Shown here piece by piece: positions 46,583 to 56,560 of a DNA stretch of 64,000 bases. The stretch comes from Monarcha castaneiventris obscurior. Lineage: Eukaryota > Chordata > Aves > Passeriformes > Monarchidae. Made by a program: the position numbers and the translations under genes. Below the pieces are notes generated by a model. It had not been told where the DNA came from and made no database searches. It was given only the letters and a program-made list of their open reading frames with translations. Location: positions 8,237,501 to 8,301,500 of the forward strand of contig JAMPIT010000258.1 of NCBI GenBank assembly GCA_026261815.1. The letters are read 5' to 3'. Position 1 is the first letter of the stretch. Each line of letters begins with the position of its first letter.

Positions 46583-48330
46583 GTGTTCCAGTCAGATCCC
46601 AACATCAGAGATGGGCTTGGAGAAAACCTCAAATCCCCGAAGAGCTCGCCAGGGCCCCGGGACATGCCTTTGTACAGCAAGGGCTGGGTACATCCCCAGA
46701 GCCATGCCTGGGAAGCACGGGCTCAGGCAGCCCTTTGGTTCCTCAGCCCCCCAAATGCATCCCCCCTTGGTGCCCTCCACAGGGAGGGCATGCCCCTCTG
46801 CTGGCTCCAGCAGCAGGCAGGCATTTCCATGTCCCCAGCACCGTCTGTGGGACAGAGGCTGAAGGGGAGATGGAGCAAAGTTAATCCCAGTTTCACAGTG
46901 CCTGAATAAATCCCAGACTGTGTTTGGTGGGGGGGCTGGAGAGGAGAAGCAGATTTTTTTTCTCCTCCACACCCAGGTCACTGAGTGAGTCAGGGGCCAG
47001 GGAACAGGAGTGCTGGTCCAGCTCCACCCGCTCCCCAAGCAAGGCCAAGGAGGGTGAGAAAATTTAGGGAAGGGCTTCCCACCTCCAGCTGGATGAGGTG
47101 ATGACCGTTTCATCCTGTTGAGAAACGCTCCAGTGTCTCCTGGCCCCACGCTTACTTAAGATCCATCTCAAAAGTAAATATTGCCGAGAGACAGAGCAGC
47201 ATCTGCACACTATCAAGTTTTCCTGGATCCCAGGCAATTCTTGGGCTCACCAGCTTCAGGAGGTGGTTTTCTATTGGGTTGACGAGGATGGGATGGGGGA
47301 GATAGCAAGGGAAGCGGGGGGAGAAAGGGATTGAGAGCGGATGAAAGCTCTGATTATTGGGAAGTCCTTTCTTGCTGGCAGAGTATCACCATCAAGTTCT
47401 TGTTGCTTCAACATTTGATACAGGTTCATGAGTTCAGTAGGAAAACATGAAACCAGAAAGGGCCAAATCCTGACCCCAAACAGGCAGGGAAAGCAGTGGC
47501 CCAGCCCAGGGAGTACTGTAATTTAGCAGACAGACCACCCTATCGTTCCTGGAACAATAAAATAATCTTAATTCTATGGGACTAAATCCCAAACCCAGCA
47601 TGGCTCTTTCCAATTGGTGACAGCAGAGTCAAGCTGTGTGGTTTGCAACCCCATCAGCTTGGGAGCTCTGAGTATTTTGCAAACATTAATTCAAAGGCAG
47701 AAGTCTGCTGTGAGAAAGAGGACATTCTTTCACTGCTTCATGGCTGGGGAAGGAGAAGCAAAGGTCAAACATCAACCTGAGTTCCTGTGTGTTAAACAAG
47801 GCTTTCTGCTGCTTCTGGTCCTCACCTGGGCAATGCCAGATTACAGCCCCCAGTGCTTTGCCCAAGTAATCGTGGCAGATTCACAAGCAGCTGTATCTGC
47901 CCACCCTTTGTCCAGCCCTCTGCTCTGATTGGGGTCAAAAGCCACCTGTGTGAAAGGACAATGCCAAAATAAATGCCCTGGAAGTGGTGTGGGGGCCCCT
48001 TGGCTTGCAGGATGGTTTTTCCCAGCTCTGGAGCAGAACTTCAGTGAAGGAGGGTTTCATCCATTGCATTGGGTCACTAGGCAGGTGTGAAAAAGGGCAA
48101 CACTGTGGTAAATTGCAGCACTTCATCTGGCAAATTTGCCACAGTTTTGTCATGTTTGGTCAGGGGTTTATATTTCAGTCCTCCCCCTCAAAAGTCACAG
48201 GGTTTTGGAGCTTCCTTCCATGATGTCTCTGTAGCCTTATGTGCACACATGGGACCATCTCTAGTGGATTTCAATCCAGTGGCTAATCTCAAACACACCT
48301 TCACCCATGGAGGAAGACCATAAAGGTTCA
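46583..48330. other. Non-coding stretch, GC-rich in its first part
   Basis: A 185-codon minus-strand frame (46592-47149) is Pro/Gly/Trp-rich and shares DNA with open frames on the plus strand; no domain is seen. A G run of 7 lies at 46929-46935. Nothing else is recognised. Confidence 0.45.
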
Positions 48331-48345
48331 TCACACCTAATGTGA
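48331..48345. promoter_or_regulatory. T-box-like imperfect palindrome
   Basis: TCACACCTAATGTGA resembles the Brachyury palindrome TCACACCTAGGTGTGA with one base missing and the second half degraded. Both outer pentamers are exact inverted copies. Confidence 0.3.
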
Positions 48346-48498
48346 GGTCTTCTCCTCTTGTTTTCAATCCCTTAAAATAAACAGATGCTATTGGGCATGT
48401 TTTAAAGAAGCTGAGTCAGATGAGTGCATCCTGAATGTGCTCATCTCTCCCCACCAAAAAAAAAGTGGTGCTGACTTGTTTTTCTATTCTTTTTTCAG

Positions 48499-48531
48499 TT
48501 GGGACAGAGATGAATCACACCTCAAGTTCCT
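48499..48531 (+). other. Micro-exon-like segment, 33 bp, plus strand
   Basis: A long T-rich tract ending TTCTTTTTTCAG at 48498 and a donor CCT|GTAAGTT at 48532 flank 33 bp, a multiple of three. One frame would encode WDRDESHLKF between split codons; frame 1 is stopped. The splice signals are among the best in the window. Without transcript support it remains a candidate. Confidence 0.28.
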
Positions 48532-49239
48532 GTAAGTTTTCGAAGAATATTCACCAAGGAGAGAGAGCCTCTGTAAGGTTATGGCTCAGCCACCAGCAGG
48601 CACCTGAGATGCCTTTTGTGTGCTGACCCTGGGGCACCAGTCTCCAGGAATTTAGGTCTCTGTTTTTGCTGCTCACAAAACAATTTTCTGGCACTGACAA
48701 CTGGTATGCTGCAGCAACAGCAAGATTGCACATGGGGTGGTCTAAGAAGATAAGCAAGGCCAGTTTTGAAGGGAGAGAGAGCATCAGTTGTAAAATAGGT
48801 TTGACTAGGGTGAATAAAACCCCATAGCAACTTCATTGTAGCTCTAGATATTCCCAGAGAACTTCACAAACATCCACTTTCACTTCTGCAATGAGTTCCC
48901 CAGGTAATCAATCCCTTAAAGCAGCAGAGCTTGGTCCTGCATTCATGATTTTGCTGCCTCTCCCTTTCACCCAGCCAACCCTCACTCCTGACGTGACAAC
49001 CACAGAGCCCCAAAAACAAATGGTCTTGCCCAAACTCTGTGACTTGAGCCACAAGACTGGGGCCAGCTGCCCCTTTCCTCCCTCCCACCCCAGAGCCACC
49101 CCAGGCTCCCAGGCCACTCTCACCCCAGTGAAAATACTCCACCTCCTGGAGCCCACGCAGCCACTCCAGCCCCAGTTGGTCAAATCCAAGAAAAAGATTT
49201 GTTTAAGCTTTTTCCAGCATACATTCCACTGCAGACATT
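48532..49239. other. Unique sequence, nothing recognised
   Basis: The 118-codon plus and 92-93-codon minus frames at 48864-49247 overlap one another in C/T-rich DNA and show no domains. Confidence 0.45.
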
Positions 49240-50110
49240 GCTTTTAATAAAGGCTGCACCACAATCCTTTTCATAATGGCACGAAGCAATCTAGCAATAT
49301 CCTCCTGCACTTAGAGAGTGAGTTAATGAAGGAATAGGTTAATTGAAATCGACTTCAGTATGGAGCACAAGCGGTCGAGCTGAAACGTGGCATAAAATAG
49401 AAATGAAAAGAAAACCCAGCTTCTCAACCCAGCCTGTAGCTTTCTGGCCATACACGGAAAAGAATTATTATTTCTTCTTCGTCTTCTAATATGTTCAACA
49501 GTAAAACCACCAATAATATGAAAATAAATTACACCTGGGGCAACCTTATATTGCACTAACAGTCTGGCTCTGATTAGCCTTGCCTTTATCATGCATGCAT
49601 CGTATTAGTCCGTTTCAAAGAATTCGTGGAGAAATTCATACTTCGACCTTAAAACAGAGAGTAAAAACACAGCTGAATTTAATTAACCGCTGACCGCATG
49701 CACTGGGTTAGGTAATAAAATATAGAAGCAGTAAGATATGTAATGCTTTATTAAGCTATCTCAGATACAAGAGCATGCCTGGCAATTATGCCTGAAGGCT
49801 ACTGAAGGCTACTCAGAATCTCTCGCGGACCACCCAAAGAGAGGAGCTAAACAGAACCTGGTCCTTGCTGCACAGCAAAGACATCCATAAATAATACAGC
49901 TATATGCAGGCAAAGTGCCTCCTTGCTCCTATCTGCCTTTAAGTCCATATGTTTATCAAACACACATTGCCCTGGCATCAATGAATTCTTCTCAGCCTTG
50001 CTCAAGATGTGTTTTTTTAACGCTTTCCCGGTGCACTCTTAAGCCCAGCTTAGGCCCCAAGTTTATGAACGTTTAAATAAAACAGCTAAAAATTAAATAA
50101 AGCTCAGAAA
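49240..50110. promoter_or_regulatory. CNE-like block, large and CpG-retaining
   Basis: AT-rich unique DNA with many isolated CpGs: AAATCGACTTC near 49347, AAGCGGTCGAGC near 49370, AAACGTGG near 49382, CTTCGTC near 49479, TGCATCGTATTAGTCCG near 49597, ATTCGTGG near 49623, ACTTCGACC near 49641 and ACCGCTGACCGC near 49687. ATGCATGCAT lies at 49591-49600, and TAATTAACC, AATTTAATTAA and CTTTATTAAG cores follow. A 10-bp exact duplication CTGAAGGCTA occurs at 49792-49811. This is among the most convincing enhancer-like blocks by composition. Confidence 0.4.
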
Positions 50111-50954
50111 TGGCTGGATGGGAAAGGAAAAGCCCAGCCTGCCTCTCTGCCCTGTTTCTAAAAGGAAACCTTGGATGCAGTTAAAGTGGATGGGTGAGAA
50201 GGGAACCAGTTTGCAGAACCACTCTGCAGATAAATAAAATATTTAGGAGAGGTGAGAAGGCAGGGAGGGAAAGATAGAGAGCAAAAACTACCCTAATTCA
50301 AAAATTAATTACTTAAAGAAATCCAGCAAAAGGCACAAGCTGCAAATACTGATCTTCCCATATCCATGGGCTCAGGCCGTAATTTTTTAATTTGAAAAAG
50401 CAACCCTTGCTTTCTGGTTTATCCAACCTTATGCTGCCCCATAACATGTAAACTTACCCTAATAGAACAGAACTATACAATGAATAATGAAAAATTGTGA
50501 TAAACAGAGGGGGAAAAAAAGCCCATTGAAAGACACGTTGCCAGGGAATTGTACTATAAACTGGATAACCCAAGTTTATAAAGAGATTCACATTTTCAGG
50601 CCCCCATCCAGGCAAGGGGCCCAGGTTCTGGGTTTCCAAGGGAAAAGACAGTTGTCTGTCCTCCTGCTCCTGCATCATTTCCATAACACAGAGTCACAGG
50701 GTGCCACCAAGAGCTTGTTACCCCAAATCTCGGCAAAACCTCGAAGTCTGGAGACCAGGCAGCAGGATCAGCACAGAGGCAGCAGAGCCAAGGGCAAGGT
50801 GAAAAAGGGATGAGATTTGCAGAGATCGAGGCAGATTCTCTGGCAGGAGGGGAGCCTGAATCAAAACCTCATGTCCAAACCTTCCTGGTGACCACCCCTT
50901 TTTCTCTTCTTCCATTTCCCTTCTCAGTTGTTGTTGGCTTAGACTACAGACAAT
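50111..50954. other. Unique sequence, nothing recognised
   Basis: No repeats, exons with two good splice sites or motif clusters were recognised in this interval. Confidence 0.45.
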
Positions 50955-51030
50955 TTAGGGTAGGAACACTTTTGCGTGTGGCTGTGCCATCCCTGGAGAC
51001 ACCACACTTGGTTGGAGTCTGCAGGCTGTA
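50955..51030 (+). repeat. CR1 LINE 3' fragment, sense
   Basis: GCTGTGCCATCCCTGGAGAC at 50981-51000 followed by ACACTTGGTTGGAG fits the CR1 stretch GTGGATGCCCCATCCCTGGAGGTG and GGCCAGGTTGGATGG. Upstream TAGGGTAGGAACAC aligns with AGGGTGGTGAGGCAC. The copy is short and diverged. Confidence 0.5.
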
Positions 51031-52059
51031 TATAAATATAATCACTGCCATAAGAATCAAATTAGAGAGGGATCCAATATTCACATCTAGCCCCTCTTAC
51101 TGGTAACCAGCTGAACCCAACTTGCAGATCCCAGAAAATTTCCACCTCTGGCAATCTTCTCCCGTGTGCTTGCCATGTAGGTCTGCTCTCCTCTTTTCCT
51201 GTGACGGGAAATCTGTTTCTTTGAGTACTTAGGTTTGGGGGTTGGTTTTTTAAATTTTTAATAGGAAAATGGGTCCAAAGCAAAATTTGAATCAAATCTT
51301 CTCAGGTAAAAAAAAATAAAAAAGTAGTAGCCAAAGAAAGACAAACCAATACCAAGTTTGAGTCACTTTTTCCTTTCCCATATGCCCTGGCACTTGTTCA
51401 TTTGTTGCTCCTCTGCTTTTCAAGCTATGTGGCCAGGATCAGAGGCAGACTTTCTTAAACATACTGTGGTGTGAAAGGTTGCTCTGTAAAGATTTCTGGC
51501 CTCCACTCTAAATGCAAGATGAGCTGGAAATCTCCAAATAGAGCTGATTCTCAAAGACTTCCACAGCAATGTTGGAGGGGAAATACAGAGCTCTGGAAAG
51601 CAGCCATACTCCTATCTCCAGGAGCTCACGAACATCCATGGTAAAAGGGAACTGAGCAGCAGCTCCATCAAAGTGACACCTCTCTGGCTGGATCAGTACT
51701 CACATGGATCACAGTTTGCTCTGCAGTGCCTGTTAGCAAAGTTAACTGAAAAGTCTCCCAGTCCACATTTCCCACCACTGAGCCAAGCAGACAGAGAGGG
51801 ACCACTCGAATACCTTGCCTGCAGATGATGGAGATGAGGATCCAGGGGTCTGCATCACAAAACTTCCCTGTTCACACCAGAGCTTGGGAGTTTCTGGGGT
51901 GCTGTATTTAACATAGGTTTCCTGAAACCTGTCCCTAGTGCTTCAGAGTGGGGGGGTTTGGAGATAAAAACCAGAACTTTGTACGCCAGATCAGGAATTC
52001 TCGCAGACAGCGTCTGCACTGAGCACCCTCACAACAGGCAGCAGGGGAGCCCTGCTCGT
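51031..52059. other. Unique sequence with an A-tract
   Basis: An A-rich tract lies at 51308-51323. A G run of 7 at 51951-51957 precedes the start of a 172-codon open frame (51958-52476). No other feature is supported. Confidence 0.45.
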
Positions 52060-52460
52060 TCACATTCTCTTTATAAACAGTTGTTTATTTTATTATCTTT
52101 ATTTGAAACAGATTATGCAGCAGAAGACTTCTGGAAAAATCTTTTCCATCTGACTACTATTTTTGGCAACATACGGTACAGGATAGAAATGCGCTTGCTC
52201 GCCTTTGTTTATTTGTCTTTATCCTTGAGGCTGCAAATGGGGAGGAAGATACATTGGAACTTACTCCAGAGAATGCCTGTGATTGTCAATGTAAAGACAA
52301 CTAAGGTGCAAATCAGAAGTCTTTGCGTAGGGCTATCCGCAAACTGCGCACACAAGACAAAAGTAATCTTTGAGAATTCGTTTTTGCCTCCATCCAAGGA
52401 CCCTTCTGAGCTTTCTGTAGGAAAAGAGCCCATAAAACCCAACATCAAACCCAAAAATCT
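52060..52460. promoter_or_regulatory. CNE-like block overlapping a 172-codon open frame
   Basis: AT-rich unique DNA with CpGs in CATACGGTAC near 52172, ATGCGCTTGCTCGCC near 52189, TTGCGTAGGG near 52323, ATCCGCAAACTGCGC near 52335 and ATTCGTTTTT near 52376. SOX/FOX-like GTTGTTTATTTTATT and TTTGTTTATTTG occur at about 52080 and 52205. The plus-strand frame 51958-52476 is long for such AT-rich DNA but has no known domain. Regulatory element is favoured over exon. Confidence 0.36.
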
Positions 52461-52599
52461 CTGTGAGCAGAGCTGAAGGAGTGGCTGCTGCTGCAAGGAG
52501 CAGAAAACTGTGATACTCTGATGGGAACCAAAATGAAGGGTGACAAAGACATCTCATGAACAGCTCCACTGTGATATTCCTACACCACAAGGGAACACC

Positions 52600-53560
52600 C
52601 TATTGAATTAAAAGCATTAATGACTTTTTCTAAAGAAATTATCCAAAACAGCTATAGAGAACAATTAAGATAATATTTAGCTGTAAGTACGATTAAAAAC
52701 CCTGATTCATCTCTTATATAAGAAGTCAGTAAGCCACAGGGATGGTGGGCACAGGAAATATACATTTCAAAAGAAGCTGGAAAAGTTTAAGAATGATGTA
52801 ATAAAATGAGTTGTAAAGCCAAAATACAACTGTGCATTACTGTGCATTTCTTTGCATGTGCAAGAAAACCATAATAAAATTAAGGGCGGGGATTTCTTCA
52901 TTTGAATTGATCAATTATTTTTCTTAATGCCTCAAACACTGATAGTGGATTAGCTGCAGTTCACAGGTAATTTTCCCCGGCATATTCAATCTTTCCCTTT
53001 TGTACCTCCATTCAGCACAAAAATGAAGAAAACACGCAAGAACAAAAAATATTTTTTTTAACAGAATTGGGAAAATATTGCTCACACTAGAAACTTTGCT
53101 CTGAGAGAGGGAAAACGACCGAGTTTCTGTCAAAAACATTTAGAGAAAGAAAACTCAAAAAACCTCAGGGTTGCCCTTCCCACGTACAACTGCTGAACCT
53201 GTCCCCATGATGTAGAATTTCTTTATGGAACATGAGCACACGCATCCGTAAGCCGTCAGCAAGGCTTCCACAAAACCTGCAGTGCCCGTAACGTCTCTAT
53301 AAAATTTTCACTTAAACATTATTCATTGATCTGCTTGTAAACTTCCCAAACAGCACGTCGCCTAATTAATCATTTTTATACTAGATGCAATTGTGAGTTT
53401 AAGCTGCAGAATGGTTTGCTGTGGCTAATCACATCCATGCACTGCGCAAAGATGGAGCTGTTTGACAATTGAATATGAAGGTTTAATTATTCTATTCAGA
53501 AACAAAGTTTTCATTAGAGAATCCCAGAGCAGCTGGTTACGGTAATGATGTCCCTAGTGG
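52600..53560. promoter_or_regulatory. CNE-like block with palindromic homeodomain sites
   Basis: Long AT-rich unique DNA. It contains the perfect 12-bp palindrome AATTGATCAATT at 52905-52916, CCTAATTAATC near 53361, GACAATTGAATATG near 53464, GGTTTAATTATTC near 53480 and GGCTAATCAC near 53423. CpGs persist (GGGCGGGG near 52887, AAACGACCGAG near 53113, GCATCCGTAAGCCGTC near 53244, GCCCGTAACGTC near 53284, GCACGTCGCC near 53355). Enhancer cluster by composition; function inferred. Confidence 0.4.
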
Positions 53561-53573
53561 AATTACAAACAGG

Positions 53574-53662
53574 ATGAAAAGGGTTGGACAATGTTATTTG
53601 ACTTACAGCATCGCGATGTTCATTTTGAAAGCCATGAAGAGTTGGACAAGATTATTTAAGTT
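53574..53662. repeat. Imperfect direct repeat, about 30 bp, 60-bp period
   Basis: ATGAAAAGGGTTGGACAATG and following bases (53574-53604) resemble ATGAAGAGTTGGACAAG and following bases (53634-53662), with a 2-bp indel and a few substitutions. Both loosely recall the CR1 terminal GGTTGGACTAGATGATC, so an old duplicated CR1 end is possible, but they may belong to the preceding CNE-like block. Confidence 0.45.
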
Positions 53663-54442
53663 TTGTGTCACTCGTGCCAAAACTCAGCTGGAGCGTGTTT
53701 TCACAACACTATCCACTTCCTATTGTTTTGCAAAATGCTTTTTCCACCTTCTGAAAAGGGCCCAGAAAACAATACACCTCAGAGTGAGGGTTTTCTGCTA
53801 GGAGGAGCTACTGAGCTGAGCACAAACTAATGTCCTCTGGATCCCCGTTGTCTATGACCACATGGAAATACAGTGCACACTGCTTGGCTTTCCCACCTCC
53901 AAACTCTTTTAGGGAGCAGAGGAAATAGGAGAAGGTGCCAGTACCATTAACACTACCTAATATGGCACACGTTCCCCTCGGTGCAACCTTACTCGTGTCA
54001 TGCAAATGTGGATATTAACCGTTCAAAGATGTGGGTGCTGGGGCACAAGGAAGTCCTCGGTGTAAGTTGGACCGGCTCCAACCCCACATCACATACTGCC
54101 CTAATGACTTTATGTCTCGTTGGGAGTGAGAGAAAGAGGAGGGGAACCAGTCCCAGTGTGAGGGAAGAGCCCATTACACTTTGCTCTGTTCTTTTGCTCT
54201 GCCAGGAAGAAGCTGGGACAGGAAGGAAAAGGAACCAAACAAAGCTCCCCTGTCGATTACATTCAGATTCAGGACTCCCAGTGAGGCACCATGGCTTTCA
54301 GAGGAACCTTCCCAATGCCATCATAAGCACTCTTCACTATAATAAATTCAGCTCAGCTTGTCCCAGTCTTTCCTTTTACAGCAAAGGTGAGAAAAAATGA
54401 AGTTCTAGACTTCTGTAACATGTGTCCATCTTTCCAGAGGAT
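53663..54442. other. Unique sequence, nothing recognised
   Basis: A 139-codon plus-strand frame at 53981-54400 has no domain. A donor-like GTGTAAGT near 54059 lacks a convincing acceptor. Confidence 0.45.
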
Positions 54443-54455
54443 GGGGGGGGGGGGG
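54443..54455. repeat. Poly-G run of 13
   Basis: Thirteen consecutive G followed by AAGGAAGG and TAGGGG; a locally G-rich strand. Long G runs are often mis-sized by sequencing. Confidence 0.9.
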
Positions 54456-54677
54456 AAGGAAGGTAGGGGTTAGTGCAACAACATAAAATGTCATGAGAGA
54501 TCCTTTTTTCTGCAGAAAAAGCCCTTTTCTCTGCATAGCTCCCCTAAGCTATACATGCTAATGTCCAGAATTAGGTCCTAAAATGTAATATCTCTATTGA
54601 ATTCTCTCCTTCCTTGTTCCTTTCAGTTCCTTTCAGGACTTCCCTAAATAATTCATACCCCAAATGTAAGCCCACCA
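54456..54677. other. Unique sequence, nothing recognised
   Basis: TTCCTTTCAGTTCCTTTCAGG at 54618-54638 contains an exact 9-bp direct repeat. No other feature. Confidence 0.4.
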
Positions 54678-54727
54678 TGAGAAGAAAAAAAAAGAAAAGG
54701 AACCAAAAAAAGAAAAAAAGAGAAGGG
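54678..54727. repeat. A-rich purine tract
   Basis: About 50 bp of A with G interruptions; it translates as Lys/Arg on one strand and Phe/Leu on the other, explaining the low-complexity frames there. Confidence 0.85.
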
Positions 54728-55245
54728 GTTAAAAAATCCCTCATGAAGACATATATCCTGCTGAGCCACCAGAGAAGCTCCAGGAACATCAAAAACAAAA
54801 CCAACTCCAGTGAGTTCTGATGTGGTTTCAATTTTGGATTCTGTCATTGGGAAAGTAATCAGGTCAATCAGAAATGTGGTGGAAACCCAGCTGAGAACAT
54901 GAATTACTGCACATTCTAGACCACCCAAGACCAGAAAGGGAAAAAAACCCCAGAACTATATCTTAGTAATACTACAGCTTTTATCATTAGGGTTAAAATT
55001 ATAGTTGCAGTGAAACTAAGGAAACAACACAGATTTGTAGATGCTTCCCACTGAAATCTTCATTTATTTTTTAGCTTGTGTGTCCTACTGCTGTATAAAA
55101 CTACTGAGAAAGTTCAGTTAGGGCTGAGGGCTGGGGGTCACATCCTCAACGGATGCAAATGTGGAACAGCTCCAGTGCTGGGAGGGTTCAGCCCTTTGTT
55201 GAATTAAATTCCAGCTAGAGACTGAATATTTTTTTTCTCCCTCAG
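54728..55245. other. Unique sequence, nothing recognised
   Basis: Ends with a T-rich acceptor-like tract at 55228-55245 that borders the micro-exon-like segment. Confidence 0.4.
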
Positions 55246-55275
55246 TTTACAGAAAAGTCTATTTGGGGCATTTGT
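55246..55275 (+). other. Micro-exon-like segment, 30 bp, plus strand
   Basis: The acceptor TATTTTTTTTCTCCCTCAG ends at 55245, with a plausible branch motif GACTGAA about 25 bp upstream. The donor TTTGT|GTAAGTA starts at 55276. The 30 bp are a multiple of three and open in every frame (frame 1: FTEKSIWGIC). Splice signals are near-consensus; the identity of any host transcript is unknown. Confidence 0.28.
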
Positions 55276-55979
55276 GTAAGTAAGTGGATGTGATTTCTTT
55301 TACAAGGATGTTTGGAAATGAGAAACTGAAGCACTGAAGAGGTCTCTCACAAGATTTGTTAGTGTCCCTTTTTTCCTCCTTAAGCAGCTGTGAAAATAGT
55401 CTAGCTGGAACAAACATGTGGGTTAAAATGGAGATATTTCACAAGTGCAACCCTCTGTAGCCAGGCTCGCTCACTATTCCCTTGTCACAAGTCCCACTGA
55501 ATTCCCAAGAGCATCACAGAGGAAAAGGGAGTGAGTGAAGGAGAAAATTCTTTCTAGGTAGTATGAAAGGCTTGGGTAGGGCCTGCAAATGCCCTCCACC
55601 ACATACAGATTCGTTGTAACCTCATAAAACAACTGGACCACGCTTCAGGTGAGAAGAAATGGGAATGATTCCTCTCTGCTGTAAAGGAGCCGTCTGTGAA
55701 ACTGGCCCAGTGGAGGCTAAAAACGTCAGAGAATAAGGAATGTGAGATGCCTGAAATGCCAGAGGTAAGTCAAAACCTGTGTCCCAGGGAGCCAGATTTC
55801 AGGCATTAACATCAGCCACAGAAGTGTGAGACTGTCAGTTTCAATTTGGCCTCCACAAAGAGAAGCCAAGGTATGCAATGCAGACAGCATGGAGCTACAC
55901 GAGCCAAAACCAGAGTCCACATTTCACCCTCTTCAATTTAACCCAAAGAGAAACCAAAATTTTTTTTTTTGGTTTTTGA
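55276..55979. other. Unique sequence, nothing recognised
   Basis: A T run of 10 at 55961-55970 leads into the CR1 fragment. No gene is seen. Confidence 0.45.
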
Positions 55980-56095
55980 TGAGGGTGGTCAAGCACCGAA
56001 ACAGGTTGACCTGAAAGGTCCATCCCTGGAGATGCCCAGCTGGGCAATGTCCTGAGCATTGACTCAATCTCCAGAGTGGTCTCCAACATCGACTC
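55980..56095 (+). repeat. CR1 LINE 3' fragment, sense
   Basis: AGGGTGGTCAAGCACCGAAA at 55982-56001, CAGGTTGACCTGAAAGGTCC at 56002-56021, ATCCCTGGAGATGCCCAGCT and finally ATCTCCAGAGTGGTCTCCAAC near 56069 run in the order of the CR1 3' end (AGGGTGGTGAAGCACTGGAACAGGTTGCC, CCATCCCTGGAGGTG, GATCTCCAGAGGTCCCTTCCAACC). It is the clearest CR1 in the window. Confidence 0.72.
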
Positions 56096-56459
56096 TCACA
56101 TGTGAAGGCTTTGCTTTGGTCCTGCCTCTAAAATAGGCTAAAGAGCTCCCTCCTCTTGAAGAAACGGGCGAGAAAATTCTCTGAGGACATAAAATGGCCA
56201 GCAAACTGCCTCCAGACTGCATGGATGAGTGAGGAAATGCAAATCCTCTGCTCCACAAAATTAGTAACACAGGACCTCAAACACTGCAGCCTCCAGCTAG
56301 ATGCAGCTCGCCGAGCTCTGAGGACTAGAATATGTGGAAAATTTCTTTTTTCTTTTTTTGTCTATCTGTTTTTAGACAGGAGCGTGGGGAACTGAGTAGC
56401 AGGGTCATGCTCTTTTCATCCTGTGGTCTGCCTCAATCTAAACACTGGCCACAGTGGAG
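56096..56459. other. Unique sequence, nothing recognised
   Basis: A T-rich patch at 56343-56374 is the only compositional feature. Confidence 0.45.
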
Positions 56460-56560
56460 TCCAAAGCACGTTTCGCTGTGGTAATAAAAAGATTGTGGTC
56501 ATTTCAAAAGCAATTAAGGCCTCATAATCGATTATGCTTTTACCACAGCCATCTTTGCCC
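56460..56560. promoter_or_regulatory. Regulatory-like module: RUNX-type sites around a 14-bp palindrome
   Basis: TGTGGT occurs at 56477-56482 and 56494-56499, and its complement ACCACA at 56542-56547; all match the RUNX core. The outer two lie in exact 10-bp inverted arms GCTGTGGTAA (56475-56484) and TTACCACAGC (56540-56549). Between them is the perfect palindrome CATAATCGATTATG at 56523-56536, whose ATCGAT core suits ONECUT/CUX or paired-homeodomain proteins. GCACGTTTCGC precedes the module. Enhancer function is inferred. Confidence 0.42.
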
